Position numbers and translations under genes: made by a program
In this document: piece after piece, positions 21,791-33,709 of the stretch
Layout: every line of letters begins with the position of its first letter
How positions within the stretch are numbered: the first letter of the stretch is position 1
The notes under the pieces: model-generated
Told to the model about the DNA's origin: nothing
The model's input: only the letters and a program-made list of their open reading frames with translations
The model's database searches: none
Assembly (NCBI GenBank): GCA_002749535.1
Contig: MZZL01000382.1
Span: 124,001 to 188,000, forward strand
Length of the DNA stretch: 64,000 bases
Reading direction: 5' to 3'
Source: Apophysomyces variabilis
Taxonomy: Eukaryota; Mucoromycota; Mucoromycetes; Mucorales; Mucoraceae

Positions 21791-23410
21791 ATGAGCTTAA
21801 TATTAAAATCATTAAATGGGGTAAAAGAAATCTAGCAAAAAGAAAAAGATAGCAGTTTTTCGCTTACCATGTTATGAACATTTATACATTGGCTTTTCTT
21901 TCTATTTAGAATTCGAGAAAATGTAACATTTTTGAGGATCGGTATGAACGATGCCATCTACTGGGTAAAGGAAATTTTGGAAAAGTGTATCTGGCAAAGC
22001 ACAGAAAGACAGGAGAAAAGGTTAGACCCCAAGTGGATAAAGAATTTTGCATGGAAGTTTGACAACGAAAGGGAAAAAAAAAACAACAAAAACCCAATGT
22101 ATAATAAAAAGGTGGCCATCAAGCAAATCGACAAACGCATGTTTAAGAATGGAGAGCAAAAAGAACATGCCAAAAAGGAACTGCTCATTTGCGAAGCATT
22201 TACACATCATTTAAGGCACAAGAACATCGTCCAGATCTACGAAGTCAACAGTGACGATGACAACATTTACGTCGTAATGGAATACGTCGACGGAGGTGAA
22301 TTATTCGAGAAAATACGACAGGAACGCAAATTACCAGAACCGGTCGCACGAAGATGGTTTAGAGAAATTGTCGAAGCAGTACAATACATGCATAATGTAA
22401 GCTGTCATCAAAAGAAAAAAAAGATAGAAACTGATTAGGATCTGATCATTTGCCCATACACGCATATAAAAACAACCAAAAAATGGATCACAGAATGGTC
22501 TTGTTCACAGAGATCTCAAGCCGGAAAATGGTAGGTTTTTCTATTTCTGTTGGTCGCAACAAAGGAAAAAAAAAGAAAGGAGCAGAGCCAAATAAAGGAT
22601 TCTTCTTTTTCTTGTCCAGTGCTGATCGATACCGCTACAAAAAGTATTCGATTATGCGATTTTGGATTTAGCAAGAAAATCCGATATCATACCGAAGTGC
22701 TCAACACTTACTGTGGAAGCCCATTCTATGCAGCTCCCGAGATGGTCACAGCCACGCCCTACATGGGCCCACCCGTGGATATGTGGAGTTGTGGTGTGAT
22801 TCTCTATGCTATGTTGACAGGAAGCCTTCCCTTCAAAGGAGAAAACATGCCCCAACTCTTTCGTCTCATCAGTCAGGCACGCTATATTGCACCGGATGGC
22901 CTGTCACCTCAAGCGAACGATCTCATACAACAGCTCTTAAACAAGGAAACCAATTTGCGTATGACGGCCCAACAGTGTCTGGAACACCCTTGGCTATTCC
23001 CTCCCGATCCTGTATTCCATCGATCCCTTATCACCGCTTCCTTACTAGACCTGACCTATGACGGTCGAACAGCACGCCATAAGGATGGTAACAAGAACAA
23101 CAATGGCAGCAGCAGCTCCTACCCTGCCGAGAACAACAATAGCAGCAACAGCAACAACCATCCTCATCACCATCCTCATCATAATAACAACAATAATACG
23201 TTGCAGCCACAAAAGAAATCTCGGTTACGCAGCTTTCTCATGTTGTTTAGCAAAAAGTCACACCAAATCGCCCCAGAAGCAGTGGGTAGTTCCACCCCCG
23301 GTTCAAAGAAGACAAGTAGGAAAGCAAAAAAGAAGAAGGTAGTGGATAATAGGGTGATCAATCGGTTTAAAGGGTTCTTCAAAAGTGCCTTTCAGAAACG
23401 CATTACATAA
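21791..23410 (+). CDS. Serine/threonine protein kinase, CAMK/AMPK-like
   Basis: Five exons (21791-21820, 21910-22020, 22112-22396, 22494-22530, 22620-23410) give 417 aa. All kinase landmarks are intact: Gly loop GKGNFGKV (29-36), VAIK lysine (51), MEYVDGGELFEKI hinge, catalytic loop HRDLKPEN (147-154, on a 37-nt exon), DFG (168-170), activation loop LNTYCGSPFYAAPE (APE at 193-195). The YCGSPFYAAPEM sequence and HRDLKPEN place it in the CAMK group near AMPK/NIM1/MARK kinases. The C-terminal 130 residues have Asn, His and Ser runs and two Arg/Lys-rich Phe-containing blocks (RLRSFLMLFSKKS; NRFKGFFKSAFQKR), which could bind membranes or act like a KA1 tail. The first exon (10 aa) is the least certain part. 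Confidence 0.87.
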
Positions 23411-23864
23411 AGTCTTGTCTTTGTTCAATAACATGAAGTGCCATGTTTCTGAAATACTACGTGTCACTATCTGGACGCTGATCGTCTTACTTCGCTAATC
23501 TAAATTGTGCTCTGCTCTTTCCCTTGGCTCTTTTTCATCTTCATGGTGGTATGACGAATCCTACTTAGTGGGGGCTTAGCACACCAGGAACCGTGAAATT
23601 GGTATCATTGTTGTTCTGTGCCTTTGCATAACATTAACTTGCTAGTTAGACAAAGGCATGCTCCCCATCTATCATACTAAGATATGAACTTGTTCAAAAC
23701 AGATCCATTCAGATACTTTGTATACTTCACTTTGGACCATTCAATTCAGCGTGCGTACGCTTTATTTTTCCTAAGCGGACTTGCTGACCCTACATCTGAA
23801 TGATAAAAGAGCGAAAAAGAGACCTGTGTTTGCGAACTCTGAGATTGGGAAAGACTGCATCAGT
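23411..23864. other. Intergenic spacer
   Basis: About 450 bases between kinase 3' end and the RCC1 gene start; no motif-bearing frame. Nothing else seen. Confidence 0.5.
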
Positions 23865-25492
23865 ATGCTGAGGCAATCACGACGTTCATTGCAAACAGTC
23901 GCGCCTAGTAAGCTCCTGTATGGTTGGGGTCAAGCTCAGGCGCTGCCTCTCTCTAAAACCAACCGCGTCTATACGGAGCCTGTCTGTTTGAATCACCAAA
24001 CCGATTATGCACTCAATGTACAGGAAAAAGACACTGAAGAGAAAAGAAAACATTGATAAGCCGCTGTTAGGGATCCGACGTTACCCATGTAGCAGCAGGC
24101 TGGGGTCATTCGTTAATTAGCACTCGTTCTCATGTCCATGCATTCGGACTGAATCGCAGTGGCCAGCTAGGTACGGGGATTACATACCGAACCTTAAAGG
24201 TCTAGCTACTCGTTATGTCCTTTAATGCTATTATCAGGTTGCGACAATCATACGGTGTTTAAGCTGGGTGAAAATACGTCAACAAAGTTTCTCGCCTGTG
24301 GGCGAGAACATTCCCATGTGGTGACAGAGGACAGTAAGTGCAGATTGAGCAGGGCAAAAAGCGTGCAAACTCATGATACACATTTTAGAAAAAGGTGCAT
24401 CCTCATTGTACTCGTTCGGTAATAATATGTATGGTCAATTGGGACTCGGCAAATGTAAAGCGACTTCTCCTGGAAAACTGGTTAAAGAAGATCGACCTCA
24501 AAAGGTCTCAGGGTACGAAGGGTCTGTGCGCCATATTGTATGCGGACTGGATCACACAGTGTTTTCAACGGGTAAAAAAAATTACGGTCTATTCCTCTTT
24601 GCTTATATCAACCTGTGTTTTTTTCTTTCGTGCGGTTTGTGTAGATCGTGCGGTATACGCCATGGGATGGGGTGCAGATGGTCAATTAGGACTCGATAAA
24701 GCATGGTCAGCCGATGCAAATATACCCAAACCTTTACAGTTAGATCCGAAAATTAAACGGTTGGCATGCTCTACCGACTATACGCTGGCATTAATGGGTA
24801 AAAGAAAAAATTCTAGCCATGCACTTGATAAGGACACTACGACTGACAGAGTGACCATTTGTATCTGCTCCAGAAAACGGACAATTATGGACATGGGGAA
24901 ATTCAGAGTATGGTCAAGGCATGCAGGGCGCAAAAATTGACAGGGTAATTTTGCGGGGAACAAGCTCATGTTGCCATTTGCTCACCAGATGATGTTAGAT
25001 TTTAGAACCTATAGAAATTAAGACCAAGGGCGTCCTTGATATTGCAGCGGGTGGTCCTTTCTCGGTTGTTTTGACTGGTACTAGATGCTCACAGAGTTTT
25101 CAGGCTGACTTTCACTGACATTACGCTTCTAGAGGATGGCGATGTCTATACCTGTGGTTACGGAGCCCTTGGTCTTGGTCCGTCTAATATAGAGACACTC
25201 AATTTGAAACATGTGGAGGCATTAAGAAACGTGTCACGGATCTTTGCTACCACTGATTATGCAGCAGCCATCACAGGTAAGACGATCTAGTACAAAACAA
25301 GAAGAGAATATGGTTATTCACTAAGAAGGAAAAGTCTCCGGAGAACTTTTCACCTGGGGTTTAAATGGACCTAGCGGGCGGTTAGGTCAAGGCGGAACCG
25401 ATCATGCTTTTACTCCCAAACAAGTCAAACTTGACAGGGCCGTTGTAGATGTTGCTCTAGGAACAAACCATGCTTTTGCGGTGTGTATATGA
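23865..25492 (+). CDS. RCC1-repeat protein, probably mitochondrial (RCC1L-like)
   Basis: Nine exons (23865-24017, 24071-24170, 24238-24333, 24389-24571, 24645-24797, 24874-24944, 24999-25077, 25133-25276, 25329-25492) join in frame to 380 aa. Most introns are phase 1. The protein is a single beta-propeller of RCC1 blades: LYGWGQAQ, HVHAFGLNRSGQLG, SLYSFGNNMYGQLGLG, VYAMGWGADGQLGLD, LWTWGNSEYGQG, VYTCGYGALGLG, LFTWGLNGPSGRLGQGG, each with the ACGxxHS/D type strand. The N-terminus MLRQSRRSLQTVAPSK is basic and Ser/Thr rich, as in a mitochondrial presequence. Together with the length, this points to the RCC1L/WBSCR16 or yeast FMP25 type rather than nuclear RCC1. Function in the organelle (ribosome biogenesis or fusion regulation) is inferred from that family. 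Confidence 0.83.
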
Positions 25493-25672
25493 AACATAGA
25501 AAAAACTTCCGAGTAGGAAAATAAAACGAAATAAAACCAACGACATACGCTCTTTTTGTTCTTTTATCATCCTTTTACTCCGCTAAATAACGGCACACAT
25601 ACTCACATACACACGCAGAGACATAGACAAGCTTCGAAAGGGCATTATTAAATAATTTTCTTTTTTTGGACC

Positions 25673-27153
25673 ATGACCAAAAAAATAGCATCTCGACAAA
25701 GATCCCATTCCGAGAATAACGATATCCGTCAGGATTCTTTACCGTTCCAGGAACTCGGCGCGGCACCTCGTGCTCGTGGTCCACCCAAGAAATTCCGTTG
25801 CACAGGTCATGGTGATTGTCAGATGGAATTTACGCGGAGTGAACATCTTGCTCGGCATCAAAGGTAAAGGTTAGCTTTTTCTTCTCTGATTTCTGTATAC
25901 TTTCCATAGATTTACATTTTCTGATGCCATTACTTTCTATTTCCTTACTAACTGAACCATAACGGTCGTATGACTGATCCAACTTCTTTTTTTCTCTAGA
26001 AAGCATACAGGCGAAGTAAGTCAGTTTTTTATCAACGAAACACACACACACTCTCTACATATATATAATAACCTGGACGAAAAAGAACGAATGTTTCGAA
26101 GCCAAATTATTTTATTGTGTTACTTATTTTTCTTTTCTCTTCCAGAAACCTTTCAAATGTGTCGTGGAAGGATGTGACCGAATGTTTAGTCGTTTCGATA
26201 ATATGATGCAACATACACATACGCATAATAAAGGCCGGACGGCAGCCCGTCGAGGACGAGGGAAAAGAACTGTAAAAGGACGGACATCCAGTGGGTTTTC
26301 CCTGAAATCGACTTCACGCCCTCGTAAGCGTCGTAACCGACATGATGTTGATGAAGATACAGAAGAGAGTGATATGGAAAGTGACGAATTATTGGAAGAA
26401 GACGATGAGGACGATGAGGAGGACGAAGAAAACCAACAGAGTGACGCCAGCTATCGACCTTCCATACGGCTACACAAACGGCAGTCGATCGATGAGGCTC
26501 AGGGTAGCACAGCAACGATGCACCGATGGAGTACTTCTATCGGGATCGCCTCCCCAGAAATTTCCGAAAATGGAAATACGAGTAGTGACAGCAGCTTTGA
26601 CAGCAATACCGGGACATACCCTAGCCGGTATGGACTAGATCACAGACAAGAGCCGAAACGAATCGATTCAACAAGCAATTATCATCCAGTTAAGAACAGT
26701 CATCGCCTCTTCCTTCCTCTTCCCTCTGCAACACCAGCGCCAGCAGCACCTCCTTGTATGACGATACCTGTGCCTGTTTCTTCTTCTCTTCACAACACGA
26801 GCCGTCACCCTCCAATGATTCTACCACGATTAGCCAGTTTCCTAGTAGCTCACCCAGAGATGCCACCCGAAACACTTTTAGTTAACCAATCCTCTTTAGA
26901 AGAAGAACAAGAAGAAGAGGAAGAGGAAGAGGCAGAACAAGAGAAGGAGAAGGAGGCTGCCGAAAAATATCCACGAGAAGAAGAAACACCCATGCGGCGC
27001 CGTTTGTCCATCCAAGATCTATGCAATCCAACCGACTGGTTATCAGATCGGCAAGTACAAGAGGCTCAGAATGAAGAAGCCAATCCTCTTACCTATGACG
27101 AGATGGAAGCCTTGCAAGGATTTGGACGCCTGATGACATTTCAACATTCATGA
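25673..27153 (+). CDS. C2H2 zinc-finger transcription factor (Usv1/Rgm1/Rsv-like)
   Basis: Three exons (25673-25863, 26000-26015, 26146-27153) give 404 aa. Two adjacent fingers lie near the N-terminus: FRCTGHGDCQMEFTRSEHLARH and FKCVVEGCDRMFSRFDNMMQH, joined by the linker QRKHTGEKP, whose core is carried by a 16-nt exon. The pair with an N-terminal short tail and a long disordered C-terminus is typical of fungal stress or carbon-source regulators of the Usv1/Rgm1/Rsv type. After the fingers come a basic block (ARRGRGKRTVKGRTSS), a long Asp/Glu run, Ser/Pro-rich sequence and another Glu run (EEEQEEEEEEEAEQE). The ATG at 25673 has no in-frame upstream ATG. Target genes are unknown. Confidence 0.85.
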
Positions 27154-27844
27154 TTTTTTCCCTTCTTTTGCTTCTTCTTTTTTTATATGTAACATATCAA
27201 GGTTCAGCAGCCCATTTCCCTATATGCGCACGCTTACAGGTTTGCAAAACAAAGCAACACAGATACGCCACTCATACACCAAATGACACGCTTACAAAAC
27301 GCTGATCTTTGTGAACTAAACTCATCCAACAACAATAATCAAAGTATAGACTTTTTTGACATTTTGTTTTCATGCCATTGTATGGTGCTAACAAAATAGG
27401 ATAGAGATACAAAAAAATAGAGAAATATTCATACTGCATTTAATACAGATTGGATGAATGGAGCTATATGGATTTGCCGTTAAGCGTTTGCGTTTTTTCT
27501 GAAGCGTTAGGACCAACCCTTTTCTCTTTTACCGTAATATGCAGTGACCATATAGAGGAGAATGAAAAGGCATTGCTATCTTATCTTTGCACCAATAGAT
27601 CCCAGCGCCAAATTAAAACGCACCGTGTGGTAGCATGTCCTTCTAGGATGCACTTAATGCATTTTAGGCAATATCAACGTTTGTTAACAATGAAGCATTG
27701 CTTTTATTTTTTTTTGGCGCATTTGAAGCAATTTGTAAAGACTATGTTCTAAAACAATAACAGAAAACCATCTTAGACAGTAGGGCAGATGGGATGATTG
27801 AAGATGGCGGGTACGGTAAACCGAGTTTATTATTCCTGGAAGAT
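27154..27844. other. Convergent intergenic region
   Basis: About 690 bases between the 3' ends of the zinc-finger gene (plus) and the peptide-precursor gene (minus). A 100-codon frame at 27450-27752 lacks motifs. Nothing else seen. Confidence 0.45.
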
Positions 27845-28627
27845 TTAGTTCTCTCTTTCGATAGAGCCATGGGGCTTTCCATGACCGGGTTTGCCGTGGC
27901 CGGGCTTACCGTGGCCGGGCTTTCCTTGGCCATGATGGGGCTTGCCATGGCCTGGCTTTCCATGACCTGGTTGTCCGTGTCCATGATGGGGCTTGGTAGG
28001 TTTGTGAGGCACCTTGCCAACGGCTTCTTCGATTCCTCTCTTTTTTCCTCCGTTATGGCCATGGGGCTTGCCATTAGTAGGCTTGCCGTGTCCTCCGTGG
28101 GGTTTAGAAGGCTTGTGGGGTTGTTTGGTGCTGCGCTTTTCGAGTTCATCGTCCACTTCTTCAACGGCTTCTTCGATTCCTCTCTTCTTTCCTCCGTTAT
28201 GACCGTGGGGCTTGCCATTAGTAGGCTTGCCGTGACCTCCGTGGGGTTTAGAAGGCTTGTGGGGTTGTTTGGTGCTGCGCTTTTCGAGTTCATCGTCCAC
28301 TTCTTCAACGCCTTCCTCCTTAACTTCACGCTTGGGAGGTGGCTTGGTACCCTTGGGATGACCCTTGTGAAGTCCTCCACGATGTTTTCCGTGGCCCTTA
28401 CCCTTACCATGGCCTTTTGCAGGTTCGTGAGTATGTCCGTGTGCAGGTCCGTGTCCGGTAACGGGGCCATGACCTCCCTTACTAGGAGCAACACCTTGGG
28501 CAATGGTTTCTTGTCGTCGGCTCAATTGAGCAAAGGCATCGGAGTCAGCAATACCCTGAGCTACACTTGCTTGGACGGTCGTAGCAAGGCAGACACAAGC
28601 AACAGCAGCAATAATACCGAATCGCAT
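27845..28627 (-). CDS. Kex2-processed repeat-peptide precursor, His/Gly/Lys/Pro-rich
   Basis: Single exon, 260 aa. Signal peptide MRFGIIAAVACVCLATTVQA, then a dibasic RR at 37-38. Lys-Arg pairs at 99-100, 116-117, 148-149, 164-165 and 196-197 cut the chain into units. Residues 118-149 and 166-197 are identical 32-residue blocks (starting STKQPHKPSKPHGG, ending NGGKKR), each separated by an acidic spacer EEVDDELEKR; the period is 48 aa (144 bp). The C-terminal part is about ten GHGKP-type repeats. Signal peptide plus acidic spacers plus KR-bounded identical repeats is the architecture of fungal kexin-processed repeat proteins. The released peptides would be cationic at low pH and rich in His, so metal binding or antimicrobial action is possible; neither is shown. 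The strongly open antisense frames are by-products of composition. Confidence 0.8.
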   Translation of the reverse strand: MRFGIIAAVACVCLATTVQASVAQGIADSDAFAQLSRRQETIAQGVAPSKGGHGPVTGHGPAHGHTHEPAKGHGKGKGHGKHRGGLHKGHPKGTKPPPKREVKEEGVEEVDDELEKRSTKQPHKPSKPHGGHGKPTNGKPHGHNGGKKRGIEEAVEEVDDELEKRSTKQPHKPSKPHGGHGKPTNGKPHGHNGGKKRGIEEAVGKVPHKPTKPHHGHGQPGHGKPGHGKPHHGQGKPGHGKPGHGKPGHGKPHGSIEREN

Positions 28628-31600
28628 GATATATAAGAAGTGGAAGAAGGAAAAGAGGAAGTGGGTTGGTTGTAGGAAACCAAAAGGTGAGATGGGATAA
28701 CCCCTTTTATATGAGGATAGCAAGTGGATATGAATTGCTTTCTTTGGGCCTGTCAGTACTTGGCATAAGCCTACAAATAGAATGCCTCAATCATGTTTGT
28801 GTTACATCTTCCATGAACGACATGGAACAAATAAACTACAACACAGGTCGCACAGGTCTTTTGCGCATACCTTATTCCTGCTACACAGAACAAGGATAGC
28901 AAAGCCTCGTTTGGCCTAATGTTCCTAAGAAGGAGATATTTTAATACATCCAATTACTTCCCATAAATCATGGACCAGTAGGATGCGATGCATCTGGAAC
29001 AGCTTTTCCAGTAAAGAAGCAAATTTTTCTATTTTTGGATGTTTTTCTATGGTGTTCGTATGACGTGCGGACTCCCAGGTTTGCTCTCCTTGGACGATCA
29101 TCATCGATGCAACATTCAATATCCGCCTACGTAACTTCGCCGATTTTCCGCCACGATTCAAGGCCACCTTAAGCTATCTAAAACTTTGTTCACCGAGTGA
29201 AACCGCCACCACTACCACCTGCGAATGACAGATATACACTCTCACTCTCGATAGTTTCTGCTAGTGAGCATACGTGCTTTAATCCGATAGAACAAACGAA
29301 AGGTGAACCAAAAATATCCTAGCAAGTTGCCAAGAGTTTTGAGGTAATTTCTTTTGGTTAAAGAGGTGCGGACCTTTTTTTTCGCTTTTTGTTTGTCCGC
29401 TGTTCTTGCAGTTGGTGAGATGGACTTCACGCCACAACCGAGCCTAACTACTGTGATACATTTGTGTGTTATTAATATCTCCCATCGAACACAAACGTAA
29501 ATTGGCGCAGATCCTTTGAGAAACGATCACACAAATCTTGGCGATCAAGGCGTGCTTTCCTTTTCTTTCCTGTTTTATTTTGTTTCACCGCCCTTGTATG
29601 GATAGTTACCAGCTATTCCAGACCATGATCGACCATGCACTCGCAAATCCCTTGCCATTTAGAATGGTCACTTCCTATTCCTCTGGGCTTTGAACTATTA
29701 CTAGACGGATATGACGAAAAGAAGTTAAACTATGTCGGCCGTCACATTGTCAATGGTGCCCGTTGTTTTTGACGCCGCCATAGCCATTCACAAGATCAAG
29801 TTTGGAAGAAATCCCATGTCTTAACAAACGCGCTGACCCTGCCTTGCTATTGATTGATTGGTGCGTATTACTGCTTTATCAAATAATCGCTGCATTCCGT
29901 ATACCTGTGGGAAAGGGGCATGGCAAAGTCGAGATGTAAAGGACATTGCAATGACACGTTAATTTCTTTGCGTATCAACAAGATCCAGTACTAAATCGTA
30001 GCTTATCAGCGCAGTGGCATTATCATTCATAGGAAGTAAATACATATTAGGTTGTTTTATCTAAGCCGATGCTAGCTATTAAAGTGCAATAATTCAAACT
30101 CATGCATTGTTGGTTCCGGCTACGCAACTTTGAACAGTGATATGCTTTCTTACGTTAACGCATAGTCTGCATCAGTTGAAGTTTGTCGCTGGCCTTGTTT
30201 CTTGGCTTAGGCGACCGAGCGATTCGCCACCGTTCCATATAAGTTCATCTCGGTGCACAGAAAATGCAAGGAAAAGGGGGCTTAGGTCAATGGAGAAGCT
30301 CTACTGGACAATGTAGTTGCCCAGGTTTACATAAAACACGCTGATATCACTATATCTTCCTATAAGTTTTCCTATTTATACTGTTGCTATGAACTTTGTA
30401 AAACTATTTCACAAGTTTGTATGTGCGCTACATTGAGTGATAGCAAGTATAGAAAACATAGCATGTCGCTGAAATTAACTATCCTTTAGCCATCCGCATC
30501 CTGGTACAACCTCTATCACTTTACCTCTCTGAAATATATACAGTGCAAATTAATGGTGAGCTTTATATTTTTAAATTCCTGAATTAAGTAGCAAAGACTA
30601 TCCTTTAAGCGTCAGCCTTGTCACTGTAGGAAGAAATAGTATCGCTTACCAGATTCGGCTGATTTGTTGCTACCTTGTGGATGGCACTATTACCTAAATT
30701 TCATTTTGTGAAATTAACAGAAAGTCATTCCTTTTAGCCGTTTAGCTTTCCGTACCGCTCGAAAGTACGTTTTGCATTCAATTTGTTTATCCACTAAGCC
30801 CCGTATGCTTAAATTCGGATAGGTTTACATGCACTGACGTCTTCAGCTATCCATATCAGGAACTACAACCTCGGAGTCAACTGAGCGAGCATTACAGGAA
30901 AGGAACGTTAATGCTGGCCCCTGTTGGTCACCATTGAGCCATTCCAGTTTTTGTTAGACCGAATTTTCCGTCAGAGGCTTATGCTATAGTTGTAAATGAC
31001 ACTAAACTTGGATTGCTGACGAACTACGTTTCAGTTGGCAGATAATAGTATATGGGCGAACCGCTTCCCATAACAAAACGTTTGCTAAGTGAGCTTGGCG
31101 TTGCCGATCCATATATACCTGCTGTAGTAGTGCCTTGTAATGTATAAACGCATCTTAATTCGCACTATAAGTGGATTCCAGATAACCATATATGGACCTT
31201 TGTCCTTTTGCCTCTCTACGCTATTTGCAATGGAGCGCAACACAGCTCTCTTATAATTTTCACATATCGTGCCGTTCTTGTTCGCTTTCTATATAGTATC
31301 TATCACTCTTTCCTTCTGCAAACCAAGTATTCAATGTCGAGCAGTGGTAATTATAATATTTAAAAAGGTTTACAGTTTTTCTTTGAAGTGCGCAAATGCA
31401 GAAGTTATCTTGCTCGCAACTTCCATTGTGTGGACAAAAACTAGCTTTTTAGACATACAGTTTTAAACAGTGACGGAGCAGCAATCATCAAGAAAGGACA
31501 TTAAACTAACTGATCAGACCGTATAGGTCCTGAGAAAGAGACATATACATTTTGTTTTAGAAGTTATCCGTGGGCAGGCGGACCAATCTCCCAATTAACC

Positions 31601-33377
31601 TCTTAATAGCTGTCTGTAGCGCTTGCTTTGTTACTCTTCGCCCAAGTTTATGCTACTGTTATGTCATCAATTCTATTTCTCCATCTTCTCAGTTTCACCA
31701 AGAATGGTTTTACCGAATTCAGACTAGATACTTCTTGACATCCTCATTAACCTATCCGTTATCTGAAGAGTTGTGAGCTAAACAGCATGTAGTCAATGCG
31801 GCTTTTAGCTCATGCACACCTGCAAGTTTTCATATTTCTGTCTTCTCCTCGTTTTCTCTAGTTTCAGGGTGTTTTGTGAAGTAATGCCTTGTTAGAGACA
31901 GGACCTTGCAAGATTATACTCGGCCAAATTTGGACTAGGATAGGACTTATGCAGGGACGTCATTTACTGTGTGTGCACAGACATTTGCATAGAGCCGTAC
32001 TCAAAATCTGCATGCTCCCCAGATTTTTTCATATGTTTTCAGTGAACTACGGTATTCCCTGCGAAAAGCCCTGGTTATGATTATTCTGGATATTAACCGA
32101 AATAGTTACTCAATCCATGATTTTGACCAAATAGTAACGCTTATCGTAGATTGTACTATTACATTAGTCCATCATACGGTTTTGATTGTTTCTATGTATA
32201 AACAAGCGAGTTTATTAGTGTTTTCGAGCGGCCACTAATGTTCCATACCAAAGCCATGTTAATTGCATCTGGATAGCAGCATACAAGATAACTGAAACTA
32301 AAGCATTTACTTTCCATCTTTTGGACGCATCAGCATAGGAAATATGCTATTTTGTTGTGTAATGCCTGAAGGAAGTCTCTTAAACAATTCACTGTTATTA
32401 TTGGTGGATTCTTTCCTACAATATCCTCTTTTCAAGCTGGCATTTACCTATGACAGATATGGCCATTAACAACTGTGTTCTTTTCCGATTGCGTTTCTGG
32501 TACTCATTGGAACTGTAAACGTAAGCCTGCAATAAATTCATCTTAGCTAAATACCGGTAAGCATTTCGCTGACAACTGATAGTATACAGACATATCCAAA
32601 TACTACAAGTACAAGAGCAGTAAGTATTGGGAAACAAAATAGCAGTTATATGTGTATGAGCAATAACATAACTGCTTAACAAAGAGACATCGAAAGAAGA
32701 CAAGGCACTGTAGAAGAAACGGATCCCAAGTAAACAAGATTTTAATAAGTGCAAATATATTGTAAAGCTTATTCTGTCTCTCTGGAATCCTAAGGATGAT
32801 ACGTCTCTCTATTACAACCAGAAGCGCAGTCAAGAAAAGAAACAATAGGTGTATCCGAGGGGTACGTTAGAATATCGAGGAGCATGGTTGTGAATTTTAA
32901 TAAAATGACGAATTGGTCTAACCAAAACCGGCTAGTAACCAGCATCAGAACACACTATATGGCGCAACCTTACCAACCTCTGAAAAAGCGATTGACAAGT
33001 AACGTACTAGGCATTTTTGATTCAGGCAGTGGATACCAGTTATTTGCGGTCAGTATTATTATCCACCTTCTGATTAGGTATCAACATTAACTCCCACGTT
33101 GAAAATACATGCCAAACAAACAGCAGTTAAAAATTTACATTCAGGGGTACCGATTCTCTGATTATCTCGTGTTGATAAGATTCTCTAGACCAATCCCAAG
33201 TAGACATCTGCTATACATTGATATCTAACGGAAGAACAATATATTTTATGGAAACTGGTTATGCGAACCGGCAGCAGTGTTCTTAGAATACAAAAATAAT
33301 TTATTGGCGCGAGATTTCAACCTATAATATCTTGCAAAGATCTATAGGCCGACAGAGGTTTCAATGGCATAGAAGAC
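28628..33377. other. Large AT-rich gene-poor stretch
   Basis: About 4.7 kb with no gene I can support. Frames rarely exceed 80 codons and carry no motifs. Two minus-strand frames at 28925-29167 and 29242-29430 have a slightly coding-like, basic composition, but they cannot be joined or started convincingly. No tRNA, tandem repeat or terminal inverted repeat was found by eye. The left end is the promoter of the repeat-peptide gene. Confidence 0.45.
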
Positions 33378-33709
33378 TTAACCGCGGTGGCAAGTGCAGA
33401 CGTTGGTCTTGCTGCAGTATCCTCCGGACTTGCCCATGCCAACACACTTGACTTGGCAGGCCTTGTTACCACCCCAGGCGCAGGTCCAGCCGGCTCTCTT
33501 TTCCAAGATTTCTGTAACAATATTAGCAATGAGCAGACTCAATTTGATATTAACGTACCATCGCCGACCAAGGTATCAGCATGAGTTCCTTCAGTGACAC
33601 CTTCGACAACATTGGGCTGAGAGACATCAGCATCAACGGAGGCGGGGATCACGCTAGCATTGGCCAAGACGGCAAGAGAGATAAAACCCAAGATAGCAGT
33701 GAAACGCAT
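33378..33709 (-). CDS. Defensin-type (CS-alpha-beta) antimicrobial peptide precursor
   Basis: Exons 33709-33559 and 33511-33378 (intron gtacgt..ttacag) give a 94-aa precursor. Layout: signal peptide MRFTAILGFISLAVLANA, an acidic pro-region of about 35 residues, then EILEKR with a Kex2 site at the end, then a 38-residue mature peptide starting AGWTC. The six cysteines follow C-x7-C-x3-C-x9-C-x5-C-x-C with the GGYC motif between C3 and C4 and CTC at the end. That is the invertebrate/fungal (plectasin-like) defensin pattern, in which such peptides bind bacterial cell-wall precursors; activity here is inferred. The mature part is basic. Intron 1 separates the pro-region from the mature peptide, as in the two related loci at 36.5 and 38.8 kb. 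Confidence 0.87.

Noticed and set aside
27742..28636. Plus-strand frame of 280 codons and a second minus frame over the repeat-peptide gene
   Set aside because: Composition artefact of the GC-rich His/Gly/Lys/Pro repeats; no motifs or natural composition.
28925..29430. Two basic minus-strand frames with slightly coding-like sequence
   Set aside because: No ATG start, no in-frame splice joining them, no motif.
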